The notes under the pieces: model-generated | Database searches by the model: none | Told to the model about the DNA's origin: nothing | What the model saw: only the letters and a program-made list of their open reading frames with translations | Part shown: one piece after another, positions 10,900-22,714 of the stretch | Layout: every line of letters begins with the position of its first letter | Position numbering within the stretch: position 1 is the stretch's first letter | NCBI RefSeq assembly: GCF_018991925.1 | Contig: NW_024756966.1 | Location: forward strand, 737,501 to 801,500 | Direction of reading: 5' to 3' | DNA length: 64,000 bases | From: Homarus americanus | Taxonomy: Eukaryota; Arthropoda; Malacostraca; Decapoda; Nephropidae | Made by a program: the position numbers and the translations under genes

Positions 10900-11690
10900 G
10901 GGGCAGACGCGTGGGTGAGGAGTGCGAAGTGATCTTGGACCAGGAAGATGGTGTCCATGATAGGCCTAGAGGTTCATTAGGGCGGATTCAGGAAGGACCC
11001 ATTTCTCGAGGGCCCCCCCACCAGGAGCCCCGGAGACGCCCTCCACGGGGCCGCCACGCCCACCAGGGGGGCCCGCCCATGTTGGCAGATTATGGGCATT
11101 GAAATAATTGGCGTCGACTTCTAACTGCTGAATCAGGGAGGTCGTTAGGGCATCGTGAGGCGGGTATTGATCTTGTCTCTCACTGCCCCGCCCTCAACAC
11201 TCGAGCATATTGTCCCAAGACGTCTGGGCAAATTCATGGAGATTTCCGAGACCTGCTGAGATGTCTTGGCCAGGGACGCCCCCAAGGTTCTCGAATTAAA
11301 TATTTTCCCCAAAACTGGATATAAGTAAGCGCCTCCAACTGGCTATCCGGCTAAGGCACAGATAACGGCAGCCAGATAGACTTAAACATTACACTTACAT
11401 ACAGTACAACCGGGAACTTGACTCATCTCTTAATCGCCGTATGAAGGAAATAGTAACTCATGATGTATGAATCTTTGAGAATTGTGACCCAAGGAAGCGG
11501 GCACTCCCCCGCCAGCTCGACCAGACCCCCGAGCAGGCACACTGGGGCTCCGGTAACTCCACATTAGCCGGTAAATGGTCTCCGGAGGTGCGAGGTTGGA
11601 GGTCAGAGAGCACGGAGGAGGAGGGTCCAGGGGCGACGGTCCTCCACCTCTTCTCTGAGTGGCCTTTGTGTCTCCCGTGATGTGTGGTGT
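10900..11690. pseudogene. GC-rich island, possible decayed coding DNA
   Basis: This is the longest non-repetitive GC-rich stretch in the left third of the window, and I do not recognise it. Two rival readings exist. On the minus strand one frame runs from about 11303 to 10972 with a single TGA (near 11197) and contains protein-like text such as DALTTSLIQQLEVDANYF. On the plus strand a frame runs from within the G-rich repeat to 11325 with one TGA near 11100. A shifted frame then runs to about 11681 with two stops (about 11360 and 11467) and contains text such as YIQYNRELDSSLNRRMK. Either could be an exon remnant, a degraded transposon gene or chance in GC-rich DNA. No splice-site set makes one reading clean. 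No function is proposed. Confidence 0.28.
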
Positions 11691-11727
11691 CTTGCCCTGA
11701 CCTGCCTTACCTGTCCTACCTTGCCCT

Positions 11728-11788
11728 CCTCCCTACCCTACCCTACCCTACCCTACCCTACCCTACCCTACCCTACCCTACCTTACCT
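11728..11788. repeat. (CCCTA)n pentamer array
   Basis: About ten perfect TACCC units, a C-substituted relative of the CCTAA pentamer. Confidence 0.95.
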
Positions 11789-11917
11789 TGTTATACAGGC
11801 TGACAAGACACACAGGGAGGCAAGGTACACAGGAATACATAGATACACAGGTAAAGAAGACACACATAAACAGAAGGTTTGGATACACAGGAAGTTTAGG
11901 ATATGGTGGGAGGGAAA

Positions 11918-12655
11918 GTACACAGGTTTGGATCCATAAAGTACACAGGTTTGGATCCATAAAGTACACAGGTTTGGATCCATAAAGTACACAGGTTTGG
12001 ATCCATAAAGTACACAGGTTTGGATCCATAAAGTACACAGGTTTGGATCCATAGTACCTGAGTTTGGATCCATAAAGTACACAGGTTTGGATCCATAAGT
12101 ACCTGAGTTTGGATCATAAAGTACACAGGTTTGGATAAAAGTTTGGTGACACAGGTTTGGATACATAAAGTACACAGGTTTGGATCCATAAAGTACACAG
12201 GTTTGGATCCATAAAGTACATCCAGGTTTGGATCATGGTAAAGTACACAGGTTTGGATCCATAAAGTACACAGGTTTGGATCCATAAAGTACACAGGTTT
12301 GGATCCATAAAGTACACAGGTTTGGATCCATAAAGTACACAGGTTTGGATCCATAAAGTACACAGGTTTGGATCCATAAAGTACACAGGTTTGGATCCAT
12401 AAAGTACACAGGTTTGGACACATAAAGGACACAGGTTTGGTACACAGGTTTGGATACATAAAGTACACAGGTTTGGATACATAAAGTACACAGGTTTGGA
12501 TCCATAAAGTACACAGGTTTGGATACATAAAGTACACAGGTTTGGATACATAAAGTACACAGGTTTGGATACATAAAGTACACAGGTTTGGATACATAAA
12601 GTACACAGGTTTGGATACATAAAGTACACAGGTTTGGATACATAAAGTACACAGG
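11918..12655. repeat. 23-bp BamHI-site satellite
   Basis: About 31 tandem copies of a 23-bp unit containing ACAGGTTTGGATCCATAAAG. Copies from 11930 to 12415 mostly carry GGATCC; copies from 12416 to the right edge mostly carry GGATAC, so two homogenised blocks are visible. Scattered one-base gaps and partial units occur near 12050-12240. Because 23 is not a multiple of three and all minus phases lack stops, the array yields long minus-strand frames with a 23-residue period. These are not genes. Confidence 0.97.
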
Positions 12656-12754
12656 ATTATTTAGATAGACAGGGAGGATTAATACACAGGTCGGGGAAGT
12701 AAAATAGGAACTCTGAATACACAGTGATGATAAATATACAGGGAGAGAAGAGGT

Positions 12755-13020
12755 AGCTGGCAGGGAGGGAGGGAGGGTACATTTGGCAGGGTGAGGGAGG
12801 GACGGTACATTTGGCAGGGTGAGGGAGGGAGGGTACATTTGGCAGGGTGAGGGAGACAGGCTGGGAGGGAGGGAGGGTACTTTTGGCAGGGTGAGGGAGG
12901 GACGGTACATTTGGCAGGGTGAGGGAGGGAGGGTTTTTGGCTGGGAAGGAAGGAGGGTACACTTGGCAGGGTGAGAGAGACAAGGAGGGTACACTTGGCA
13001 GGGTGAGGGAAGAAAGCAGG
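12755..13020. repeat. 28-bp GTACATTTGGCAGGGTGAGG minisatellite
   Basis: Eight or nine copies of a 26-30 bp unit. One block (about 12810-12950) looks duplicated, as the sequence around CAGGCTGGGAGGGAGGG and its neighbours recurs. Confidence 0.93.
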
Positions 13021-13157
13021 TAATTACGTCTGAGATTCACTTAGTTTTACCTTTCATTTACAAGAGTTGACGGATGTTTACAGGTAACACTTGGGTCACA
13101 TCAGTCATTGTGTCTCATTAACCTGGTGTTGTGTTTACTTACGGCAACTCCTTTACA

Positions 13158-13176
13158 ACCTAACCTAACCTAACCA
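13158..13176. repeat. Interstitial CCTAA run
   Basis: Three to four perfect CCTAA units. Confidence 0.8.
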
Positions 13177-13259
13177 TTTCCTTCTTTTTTTTCTTATGGT
13201 GATAAATTTTCTCTTATATGATGATTATTTGAAATTAAGTTACTCGAGGGTGACTATGT

Positions 13260-13385
<126 letters not shown>

Positions 13386-13489
13386 GTTCATCATACACAA
13401 GAGACGGACATTAGTAAACATATTAAGAGTCTCCAGTAATGAGCTCATTAGCATACCTTGAGCATACCTGTCGCCGCTCTCAAGCACAA

Positions 13490-14320
13490 CGCCCGTGCCA
13501 GAGATAGTGTGGGCGTGGGCCAGAGTGGGTGTGGGGGGGAGGTAGGGGTTTTAGGGAGGGTGGACTGGGGTTATGTGTGGGTTATGGTGAGAGGGGATGG
13601 GGATGGGTGATATGGGCGTGTGTGAAGGATCGTAAGCGTAATAAAGTGTGAGGAGGAATGTTGGCAGGAGGAGTCACAATAAGGGACGTGACGACCTATC
13701 AGGTGTGTAGAGTCTGTGTAACATAGACCACAGAGACGAGAATGAAATCCTTCTTAAACGTAGGATCTCGTAGGACGCTAAGGATACGGATCATCGAGGT
13801 ATAAAAGGTGGGGTAGGAAAAGACCCAAGCGTAGGTCCTTTGTGGTGTAGGAACTCATGATGGTAGGACTCGGGACGTGCAGGACACAGGGTTAGGAGGG
13901 AGAGGCTGCGAGTAGGTGTAACTCTTGTGAGCGTTCGACCGTAGGATCATAAAACCTCCTCACAGCGTTCTGGAAGAGAGTCCTTGGGAGCGTAGGAGCG
14001 TTGAATCCTCGACTGACGAATCCTTGGAGAGAGAGGAAGGATAGGATGAGGGCGGAGGTGGTTGTATGAGGGATGAGGTGGTGTGTAGGATGAGGTGAGT
14101 GTAAGAAGGATGTAGATTAGTGTAGTAGGGGTCAGGGAGGAGGTAGGCAGGGGGATGAGGGAGGTAGGAGGGAAGAGGTAAGTAGGTGTAGGAGGGATGA
14201 GAGCACTGTAGAGAGCCAACCACTCCACCGCTGCTGCTAACAAGGGGCCGTCTCGACACTCCCGGGACAAAGACCAGATTCTCACAACTTCACTCATTGT
14301 TGAAGACCTAAGAACCAACC
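13490..14320. other. Unique DNA with drifted CGTAGGA words, no gene seen
   Basis: Words such as CGTAGGATC, GTAGGA and CGAGGT recur irregularly between 13740 and 14010, and GATGAGGTGG / GGAGGTAGG between 14040 and 14200. The minus-strand frame at 13947-14318 is proline/leucine/threonine-rich over the latter and I do not accept it as a gene. Confidence 0.5.
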
Positions 14321-14544
14321 TTAATGAATGACTTACAACACAAATTACCTTCCTTAATTACCACTAGAATTACTTCACAGATTAATTATTTTATGTATGC
14401 TCACTTAAAGTTCCGGGTATAATTATGGTTAAAATGTTTAGGTGGATGAATGATATTTTTGTCTCCTAACTCAGGTGCCAACTGAAGGTAATTAGTGAAG
14501 ATTGTGTTAATGAGGTGATGTTTAAGAATGGATTTTGATAGTGT

Positions 14545-14587
14545 TCATGTGTGTGTGTGTGTGTGTCTGCATTATTCTTGTATCTTA

Positions 14588-14625
<38 letters not shown>

Positions 14626-14655
14626 AGCCCGTGTTAGAAGGTGGGTGGGTGGGTA
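14545..14655. repeat. (GT)n, (CA)n and GGTGGGT runs
   Basis: Short GT run (14548-14566), CA run (14591-14623) and GTGGGTGGGTGGGT (14640-14660) lie close together. GT and CA are complementary and could pair as a hairpin arm. Confidence 0.9.
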
Positions 14656-15106
14656 GGTGGGGATGTACACATACATGTCATCAGCGTGAAGGATTAGCAT
14701 TCTAATCCCCCGGAAGTAATATTAAATTGGGAAAGTTTGGAATTAGCACCAGTGGCTGCGAGGTCCACAAACTCTGATGAGGTCGGATGGGAATTTTAAT
14801 GGCATGAAAACCATTTAAGCTTAATGGTAAACTTGTTGGTGGGAGATGCATTGGAGAGTTGGTGGGGGGGAGCAGTTGGAAGGGGGTGAGGGAGGGATGA
14901 GTTGAGGGGAGAGAGGGAAGGGGGTGAGCCCATTACAAATACGTCATATAATAGTATAAAGTAAATGACTCTTGAAGTATGATTATTTTAATAGAGAATT
15001 GATATATGCAAATTATTATCGAACTGCCAGTGACATCAAATGTAAATTAAACGGATGTGTAAAATTATGTTGAAGTGGATCATTAGAAATATATTGAGTA
15101 ATAGTA

Positions 15107-15168
<62 letters not shown>
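15107..15168. repeat. (GT)n microsatellite
   Basis: Perfect GT run of about 60 bp. Confidence 0.97.
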
Positions 15169-15169
<1 letters not shown>

Positions 15170-15170
<1 letters not shown>

Positions 15171-15743
15171 CTCGATAAAATAAACTAAAAACATTGAAAA
15201 TTAAAAGAAAATATGAAATTACACTGAAGATATTAAGGATCTCTAGGAACATGTTCACTAGATATTGAGTATTAATGGAAGGTGAATATTATATCATAAC
15301 TTATGTATTGGAATCTCGGTAAAATATAATAACACACTGAGCTAAATGGAAATATTAAATTGCATTGAACAAAAAAAGAAAAATTGTTTTAATGGTATTT
15401 TAATCGAGTTTTCTTACTTACATATAATATTAATAAGTATTTTTTTTCCATGTACCTTTTTCGTGTAGATTTTATATATATTTTTATTTATTTTTATTTT
15501 TTCATCGGCAGGGTGCGGGAGAGGAGTGGGTTGCTGCTGATTAGGTTAGTTTAGGTTAGGTCCAATGGGTATTTTGGCTATTATTACATGTTAAATTTTA
15601 TGAGAATTTTGTAAAGATAATTTTTATATATGTAATTTCAAGGGTATTTAATAGAAGCTGTATTTTAAGATATAAATTTTATGAATGTTTTTAATGAAAA
15701 TTTAGCTTGTGATTTTTGACAGGTATATAGAGGTACAGGTGAG

Positions 15744-15745
<2 letters not shown>
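15170..15745. other. AT-rich unique DNA, no gene seen
   Basis: Strongly AT-rich with long A and T runs. A short imperfect TTAGG stretch lies at 15541-15560. No exon-like sequence is seen. Confidence 0.55.

Positions 15746-15747
<2 letters not shown>

Positions 15748-15806
<59 letters not shown>
15748..15806. repeat. (GA)n microsatellite
   Basis: Perfect GA run. Confidence 0.97.
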
Positions 15807-15808
<2 letters not shown>

Positions 15809-15809
15809 T

Positions 15810-16540
15810 TCCTAACCTGGAGAACAATAAATCCAGTTTGTTTACTTTCGTTCGGTTAGATCATAGGGTAGTAAGTGATGCCAGGTAAACCTTTCGTTCG
15901 TTTATATCGTTCGTTCGTTATATCCCTTCATTAACGCCAGGTAGAGGGAGGGTTTAATATTCGTTAATAACCTGAGACGTTTAACGAAATTTGCCAAGTG
16001 AATTTTGTTGTGAATAATGATGATCTTTGTGTCATATTGCCGTGGACTTATTAGTGGTATCTGGCAACACTGATGAAATCGAGCCAGGTATGGTGTAGAT
16101 AGATGGTTGCCCACTGTTACCAAGGGCAGATCAAATCCCCCGTGACAGGGAGAGAGAAAAAGAGACAGAAATATACAGACAGACAGACAGACAGACCCCT
16201 CACCTTTATTCCCTCACTTCACACATGACTAAACCAACACCTTAGATACAAGTAAACTAAAATAAACTAACTATTACCAACACATACTGAAAAAATAATC
16301 CATGAGAAATGTGAATGAGGGAGGGGGGTATAGGGTAGTTAATCATACCTGGCAACACTGACTACCTATACCTACCTGGCCTACCTGGCCTACTAAGCCT
16401 CCCTGCTGGCTGAGATTCGGGAAACCTGCGGATTTTGTGACGTAGGCCTAATTGTGAATTATGGCGTGATTTTTTTTTTTTTTTTTTTAAGGAATGAGAC
16501 GGGGACACCTATGCCTATAGCCTGGGTCTTATCGCCTCCC
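15810..16540. other. Unique DNA, no gene seen
   Basis: Includes a short (CAGA)n run (16176-16196), CTACCTGG words near 16370-16390 and an 18-19 nt T run near 16470. GGCAACACTG occurs at 16063 and again at 16351. No gene is supported. Confidence 0.5.
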
Positions 16541-16739
16541 TATGACTCTCCCATCACGATAATGTAAACTGTATTTATTGTAGGTGGTGTGAGGGTGACT
16601 GGGGTACCATTGTGTGGCTGGTGGTGACTGTCCTGGTGATGAATATGACCTTGGTGGTGGTGATGAATGCGTGTGTGTGTGTCGTAGTGATGAATATGGT
16701 TGATGCTGGTGATGACTGTAACCTGGTGATGACTGTAAC

Positions 16740-16855
16740 CAAGATGATGATGATGGTGGTGGTGATGATGATGATGGTGGTGATGATGATGATGATGATG
16801 ATGATGGTGATGATGGTGGTGGTGATGATGATGATGATGATGGTGATGATGATTA
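16740..16855. repeat. (GATGGT)/(GAT)n microsatellite
   Basis: GATGATGGTGGT trinucleotides for about 115 bp. The polyhistidine frame on the minus strand is this array. Confidence 0.97.
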
Positions 16856-16857
16856 TA

Positions 16858-17350
16858 ACTTCTTCCCCCTCTTCTTTTTCTTCCTCTTATTCCTCCCCTT
16901 CTTCCTCTTCTCCCTCTTCTCCCTCCTCTTAGCTGGGGTATTGTGGTCAAGGCTTCTGGTGTCCTCCCTAACAAAACTCCCCCAGTTCCACCCCTGCTTT
17001 ATGTGTCCCTTCCATCTCTCTCTCTCTCTCTCTCTCCCTTAATCCTCACTGTCTCCTCCCCTCCCCCCGTCTGTCTCCTCCTGTTACCTTACCCCCACCT
17101 CCTCTTACTCTTCTTCCTCCTACTCTTCCTCCTCCTCCTTCTTCTTCTTCTTCTTCTTCTGCTGTTGCTATTTTTCTTCTTTTTTAGTTTTTTTATCACG
17201 TATTTCTTATTGTTCTTTGGTATTTCAACATCATAATTCTCTCTTAACCCCTTACACCCCCACCCCCCACCACCCACTCCTCCCTCCCCCACTCTATCCC
17301 TCCTTCCACCTCCTCCTACCTCTTTCCCACCCCCCCTCCTTCTCTCCTGG
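16858..17350. repeat. Polypyrimidine CTT/CCT tract
   Basis: Nearly all pyrimidine on the + strand, with CTT triplets clearest at 17136-17160 and a short TC run at 17019-17035. Confidence 0.8.
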
Positions 17351-17359
17351 TGATCCCAT

Positions 17360-17979
17360 TCGCTACCTCTTGTTACACACAAGATGGAAGAGTGTCCTGT
17401 TCCATCTCTCTTCCTTCGTACTCTTAACCTCTCCTTCCTACTTCCTGTCCTTAAATGAATTATTATCTTTTTTTTTCCTTCCTTCCGCCTTTCATCACCT
17501 CATCATTAGTCTACCTTTATCAACTACTGCCCTGATTCTCCACCATTATCCCACTCCCTCATTTTCTTTATTGAAATTGTTATGTATTTGGGTCAGTGCG
17601 TGTCTGTCTCCGTCTTGTTCTTCTTGTTATAATGTTCTCTTGTTCTCTTATATCCTGTTTTTATTGTGTTTTCATTTTATATTTTAACATTTCTCTAATT
17701 TTTTAATATTTCACTCGGGTTTTTTTTTTTCGCTGTTTTTAAGATTTTGTTTTATTGTTTATTGTTTTGTTTTTCGTTTGTTTAGATACTATGGTTTAAC
17801 CCTTTGAGTACGATGACTTAATACCATTTGAAGACGATGTGTTAATTCCTTGAGTACGATCGTCTTTTACTCATGGATAGATCAGCCAGTACTCGGGTAA
17901 TAAGTCAAGTCAGTCTGTACTCAAGGTGTAAATGCCGGTACTCAGAAATGGGTCAGTCATCGCTCCCATCATTCATCAC

Positions 17980-17980
<1 letters not shown>
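17360..17980. other. T-rich unique DNA, no gene seen
   Basis: Pyrimidine-rich and then T-rich. GAGTACGAT words occur at about 17815, 17853 and, inverted as CAGTACTC, at 17888, echoing the repeat at 10380-10460. Confidence 0.5.

Positions 17981-18063
<83 letters not shown>
17981..18063. repeat. (TC)n microsatellite
   Basis: Perfect TC run of about 82 bp. Confidence 0.97.
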
Positions 18064-18064
<1 letters not shown>

Positions 18065-18065
<1 letters not shown>

Positions 18066-19415
18066 TATGTCTGTTCATTTATCATCATATACTTCCATCA
18101 CTCGCCTCTTCCGTCCTCATAAATCATTTTCTTAATAATTATATACAATCTGCCTTCCCATTTCCTTCGTTTTTTCCTTTTTATATCACAATTCCCAAGG
18201 TGTCTCATTATCTGCCTTAATTATCCTTCTTTCCATTCTACATCTTTATCTTTTTTGGTTTTTTTATTTTTTTTTATTTTTTTTTCCCAGCTGTCTCTTT
18301 TACTCTTCTCCAGGCAGCCATCTTGTTTACTACGTCTCATAGCAAGATGGTCGTGGTATTTAACATTCTCACTTATACCTAACTTCTTTTCCCTGTCTTT
18401 CTTCCTTCTTCCTTTCTTCTTATTATCTCCTCTTCTTCCTCCTATTCCTCTTTACTCCTTCCCCTCAGTTCCTTTTTTACCTCTTTCCTCTCTTCTCTTT
18501 TCCTTCTAGCATCCTTCCTTTCCTCCTCCTCCTCCCCTTCTTTTTCTTCTTCCTCCTCTTCTTCTTTCCTCTTTCCTCCTCCTCCCCTCCATCTTTGTAA
18601 CCTGCCCCTTTCCTATCACCCCATCCTGTTGTCGATCTTGTTATAGAATGATTGTGCTATTTGAATATTCACAGGTCTCGCCTCCCCCCCTTCCCCTCCC
18701 CATCCTCTTCTCCCCCTCTCCCATCCTCTTCTCCCCTCCCCCTTCCTCTCCCCTCCTCACCCCCCCCTTCCTCACCCTAATTAGAATTTGATCATCAGAG
18801 GCACCACCGACAGAGAAACCCCCATTAATATTAACACACAGCCACCCGATGCTGCCGCCATGTACAACACTTTCTCCTCTGGGTCACGATAGTTTTTTGC
18901 TTTTGTGTTTTTTTTTATGGGTTGTCTTCGTGTTTTTTTTCGTTTTGTGGTTTGTTTATGGTTTATTTGGGTTTTTTATTTGTTTTCTGTGGTTTATGTT
19001 TATGTTTTATCATATTTTTTCATCACTTTTGTTTTATTTATGGCGTATCACTGGTTTACCTTTGCTTGTGTGTGTGTTTTTTATGTTTTATATCGTGTTT
19101 TTCTTACCTGTTTATTTTATTCATTTATCGGTTTTATGTTCCCCTGTGTGTTTTATGTATGACGTTTCTTTGGTTTATCTTCCCTTGTGTGTTTTATTTT
19201 AAGACCATCGTGTTTTTTTTTCTCACGAGTGTTTTTATTCTTATTTTGTTTACTGTTTTTTTATTATCATTTAACCCACATTGTGAAATCTCCTCCTCTT
19301 CTTCCTCCTCTTATTATTATTCTTCCTCCCTCCTCATACTCTTCTTCCTCTTGTTCTTCTTCTTCGTACTCGTCTTCTTCTCTTTTTCATCTTCCTTGTA
19401 TCAAGATAACTATGA
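18065..19415. other. T- and C-rich DNA, no gene seen
   Basis: Polypyrimidine stretches (18360-18780) and T-rich TGTTTT/TTTATG words (18890-19290). Hydrophobic Phe/Leu/Cys frames on the + strand at 18849-19422 overlap in all three phases. That pattern shows they come from T-richness rather than a membrane protein. Confidence 0.6.
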
Positions 19416-19417
19416 TT

Positions 19418-19558
19418 ATTAATTGTACTCATGGCATCAAGATAACTGGACTAATTCATTGTACTCTGGGGTCAAGATTACTTACTCATGGGTCTAATTC
19501 ATTGTACTCTGGGGTCAAGATTACTTACTCACGGGTCTAATTCATTGTACTCGGGGCT
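19418..19558. repeat. 44-46 bp TCTAATTCATTGTACTCTGG repeat
   Basis: Three to four tandem copies. The last two full copies are nearly identical and the first is diverged. Confidence 0.88.
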
Positions 19559-19689
19559 GTCATTGTATTGAAGGTGTTAATAAGGCTTAATGTATCCTCG
19601 TTCGTACCTGTGTAATTACCTTAAGGTGTAACGAAGTTTTTAACGAGCAGAAAGTTAAAAGCTTCGTTGTGCATTTGTTTTATAGGGAA

Positions 19690-19980
19690 GTTGGTGGTGA
19701 TGGTGGGTGATGATAATGGTGATGGGGTAGTGGTGATCGTGATGATGAGGTGGTGGTGGTGATAGTGGTGATGAGGTGGTGGTGGTGACAGAGTGGTGAA
19801 GAGGGTGGTAGGTTTATTGATGGTTATTACGTGTTGGTAGTAGTAGTAGTAGTAGTAGTGATGATGGTGATAACAGTGTTGGTGAAGGTGATAATGTTAT
19901 TGATGGTGATGGGGGTGACATTGTCCCAGCTACCACCACCACCACCGCCGCCACCACCACCACCACCACCACCACCACCG
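19690..19980. repeat. GGTGATGAT, (TAG)n and (CCA)n tracts
   Basis: GTGGTGATG drift at 19690-19810, TAG run at 19837-19858, CCA run at 19930-19978. Confidence 0.9.
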
Positions 19981-19999
19981 TTGTCAGTGCCAAACCGTA

Positions 20000-20810
20000 A
20001 ATATTCATTGGCCAGGTGTGTTTGACAGCGAATCTGTTACATTGTTTGGATAATTGAGGTCGCGAGTGATTCGTATATTAATGATGTATACAGTCATCCC
20101 AGCAGCCTTCAGGCCCTTTAACCATTACCTCACTGGGAGACCATCCTAGGAGACAATCTTATAGGAGACCATCTAACACATCGTTCTCCTCGTCCTCCTC
20201 CTCCTCTACCATGAACTAATTTTCTTGTTGATCTCCGATACTCACCATCATCGTTAATACTGGAGTTGATGTAGACGCCTCATCAATGTTGCCGTTCTTG
20301 TAGCAGCTGCCGTCGACGCCGTTCTCTTAAGGTCTCTCTGCTGCTACGTCTGTAACAGTAAATCCATCAACTATGAACCACTTTCTGACAAGACGTGTAA
20401 ATATTCATTCTCTAAAACTCATCTCCGCATTGACGTGTGCTATTGGGAAGTGTCGTCAATAAATATAGCGACGAGGGAATCAATTTCTAAATCAAATGAA
20501 TGGTTTAGTGTTTTATTTTATCAGGTTTAGGGTTTTGTTTTGATTCCATTGGCTGTTGTTCTCGTATGGAGGTAAATGTCTCAAGATGTTGACAATGATT
20601 ATGTAAACACCCCCCGTGAGGTGTAGACACGTTTGCATCAGGTTTGAGGTGAAATATAGATAGACTTGTTGGAAATATAATGTGAAGATCATTGTTAAAC
20701 AGCATTTGGTGTTATATTATTTAAAGTCTCGGTAACTTTCAATACCAGGCTGAATTCTTTATCCGGTTAAGAGATAATAATTCCACGTCGTTACTTCAGC
20801 AGGATATTGT
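20000..20810. other. Unique DNA, no gene confirmed
   Basis: Mixed DNA. An ATG-less + frame of about 85 codons begins near 20266 with a hydrophobic stretch and several cysteines. A minus-strand reading of the same DNA offers a GTGAGT donor-like site near 20245. Neither is better than chance as far as I can judge. Confidence 0.4.
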
Positions 20811-20813
20811 GAT

Positions 20814-20890
20814 CAGCTTAAGATTAGACACCCCCAGCTTGTTTCACCTGAAGATCAGCTACCCTAATACGAGCTTAATTTAACCTAACG
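20814..20890 (+). mobile_element. Palindromic TTAGG-core element, one arm
   Basis: Carries AAGATTAGACACCCCCAGCT, then GTTTCACCTGAAGATC, then ACCCTAATACGAGC, matching in order the left arm of the paired copies near 32.2 and 45.8 kb. It passes directly into a 150-bp degenerate CCTAA region. Confidence 0.7.
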
Positions 20891-21055
20891 CAACGCTAAC
20901 AATCTATCGCTAACCTTACTTAAGTTAACGCTGTCCTAACTTAACCTAACTTAATCTAACAAAACCTAGCCTAGCTTAATCTAACATAACCCAGCTTAAC
21001 TTAATCTAGCCTTAACTTAATCAAACCTACAGTAACCTAACCTAACCCCCATCCC
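20880..21055. repeat. Degenerate CCTAA/CTTAA array
   Basis: Many TAACCTAA, TAACTTAA and CTAGCC variants, a decayed telomere-like pentamer array that follows the element arm at 20814. Confidence 0.8.
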
Positions 21056-21573
21056 CCGTAAAGTGTTAGGAGTAGAGGTTCTCCAGGTGTACTCTCACTC
21101 ATTAACGTGTAAGGTAACCTAATCACTCACTCAAACATCTTAAGAGAAAAGTTCTGGTTAAACGTCCGTAGTTGTGCTTGAAGTGGCCTTGGTAGTGTGT
21201 GTGTGTGGTGTGACCGCAGTGTGGGTGGGGTATGTGGAGGAACCGCAGAATGGGTGGGCAGTGTGTAGTTGGTGACCGCAGAGTGTCCGGTATACCACGT
21301 GGGTCTTGAGTCTGTCACCTCAGGTTTTTGTCTGCCAGGACTGACTAACACACAGACGGTCAGCCTCACCCCGCCCGCCCGCCCCCTTTGTCGCCTCCGT
21401 GGCCCTATAGGGAGGTAGGGAATTATTCTGAAGGGATTGGTTAAGGGATGGTTACGTGGTTTAGGGATTTGTGGACGGGGAGTTGAGACGGTAAGGGGAT
21501 AAGAGACAGATAATAATACCGTAATTGTTCCTGTGTATATGACGAAGTTTTTTTTTCTTTGTTTTTTTTTTAA

Positions 21574-21605
21574 TATCACGTGAAGATTAGACACACTAGT
21601 TTTAT
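21574..21605 (+). mobile_element. Palindromic TTAGG-core element, short arm
   Basis: ATCACGTGAAGATTAGACAC matches the outer part of the element arm. The inner part is degenerate, and CCTAA repeats follow after about 20 bp. Confidence 0.55.
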
Positions 21606-21619
21606 TTTTGCCTTATAAT

Positions 21620-21690
21620 TAACCTAACCTAACCTAACTTAACCTAACCTAACCTAACTTAACTTAACCTAACCTAACCTAAACCCCCCT
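21620..21690. repeat. Interstitial CCTAA array
   Basis: About 13 CCTAA units with a few CTTAA variants. Confidence 0.93.
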
Positions 21691-21947
21691 AGGTATTGAG
21701 AATTGATTAAATGACCGAGATATTTGAGTTTAAACAGCGAGGGACTGGAAAGAAAGAAAGAAGCACATAAGTGAAAAGTGTACAGACGAAGTAAAAAGTG
21801 GATTGACAAGTGAGTCAAACTTAAATGATAAGTAGAGTTCAAGAGAGACAATATTTAATGCCCAACCTATAAGATATTTCCTAAGAAAATTGTCCGCCAT
21901 TGAATTTCTTGAATCATTCACAAAATAGTTTCAACATTAGTGATATA

Positions 21948-22023
<76 letters not shown>

Positions 22024-22120
22024 AACAACGAGGAGAGAAAGTGAGAGAGATAGAGAAAATAACAATGAGAGGGAGGATAGAGAGACAAAGATACAGGTGA
22101 ACAATAGAGAGAGACAACAA

Positions 22121-22176
<56 letters not shown>
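21948..22176. repeat. Two (GA)n microsatellites
   Basis: GA runs at about 21949-22021 and 22121-22175, with purine-rich DNA between. Leu/Ser minus frames are this repeat. Confidence 0.97.
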
Positions 22177-22179
<3 letters not shown>

Positions 22180-22560
22180 CTGAACATAAGTATTTAAACA
22201 AAACTAAATATATTAACCCGTAAAACACTAATAAATTAAGTAGTTAAAGTAGTAGAGAATAAATGAACCACACAAAACAAAATCCATAATAAAGATGATA
22301 ATAATAAGGATAATAAATAAAACAGAAGGTAAACATTAAAACAAGATTAAGATCAATGTACGAAAGCCTTTGAAATTTAATAGGGAAAAATTGGTTAAAG
22401 TTATAAACGACTCGAGTGAGAAGGTTAAAGTCATGGTGGGTTAATGTTAATAGTGATGATGAAGGAAGAATTAGGTTAAATATAGGTTAATGTAACAATG
22501 GTATTTTTATATAGTGATTATTGTGAGTGTGTCCAAGTGGCTTTATCCATTTACTCTTAT
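22180..22560. other. A-rich unique DNA, no gene seen
   Basis: Long AT-rich stretch with stops in all frames. Confidence 0.55.
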
Positions 22561-22714
22561 TAACAATTATGTCTGTGACTCCGGCCTCTCACTACAGACA
22601 CACACACGAGCGTTGCTTCTCATCACCACCCACACGCCCCCGCTAGGTGAGGCACGGCCGCCCATTGGTAGTGCACGCCCACCAGGGGTATGTGTAGAAC
22701 CGTTCACCCGTGTC

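Noticed and set aside
11778..12994. Minus-strand genes of up to 253 codons with CTLWIQTCVLYGSKPV periodicity
   Set aside because: They are translations of the 23-bp satellite and the adjoining 28-bp minisatellite, overlapping in several phases.
16540..16974. Polyhistidine protein on the minus strand
   Set aside because: It is the GAT/GGT trinucleotide array.
18849..19422. Multi-span membrane protein
   Set aside because: Hydrophobic Phe/Leu/Cys text appears in three overlapping phases, the result of T-rich DNA.
20245..20330. Minus-strand exon ending in a GTGAGT donor
   Set aside because: The matching acceptor lacks a pyrimidine tract and a stop lies directly before the open segment.
20260..20530. 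Short secreted Cys-containing peptide (ATG-less + frame of about 85 codons)
   Set aside because: No start codon at the hydrophobic segment, no clear splice acceptor, and a frame this long is expected by chance in 64 kb of six frames.
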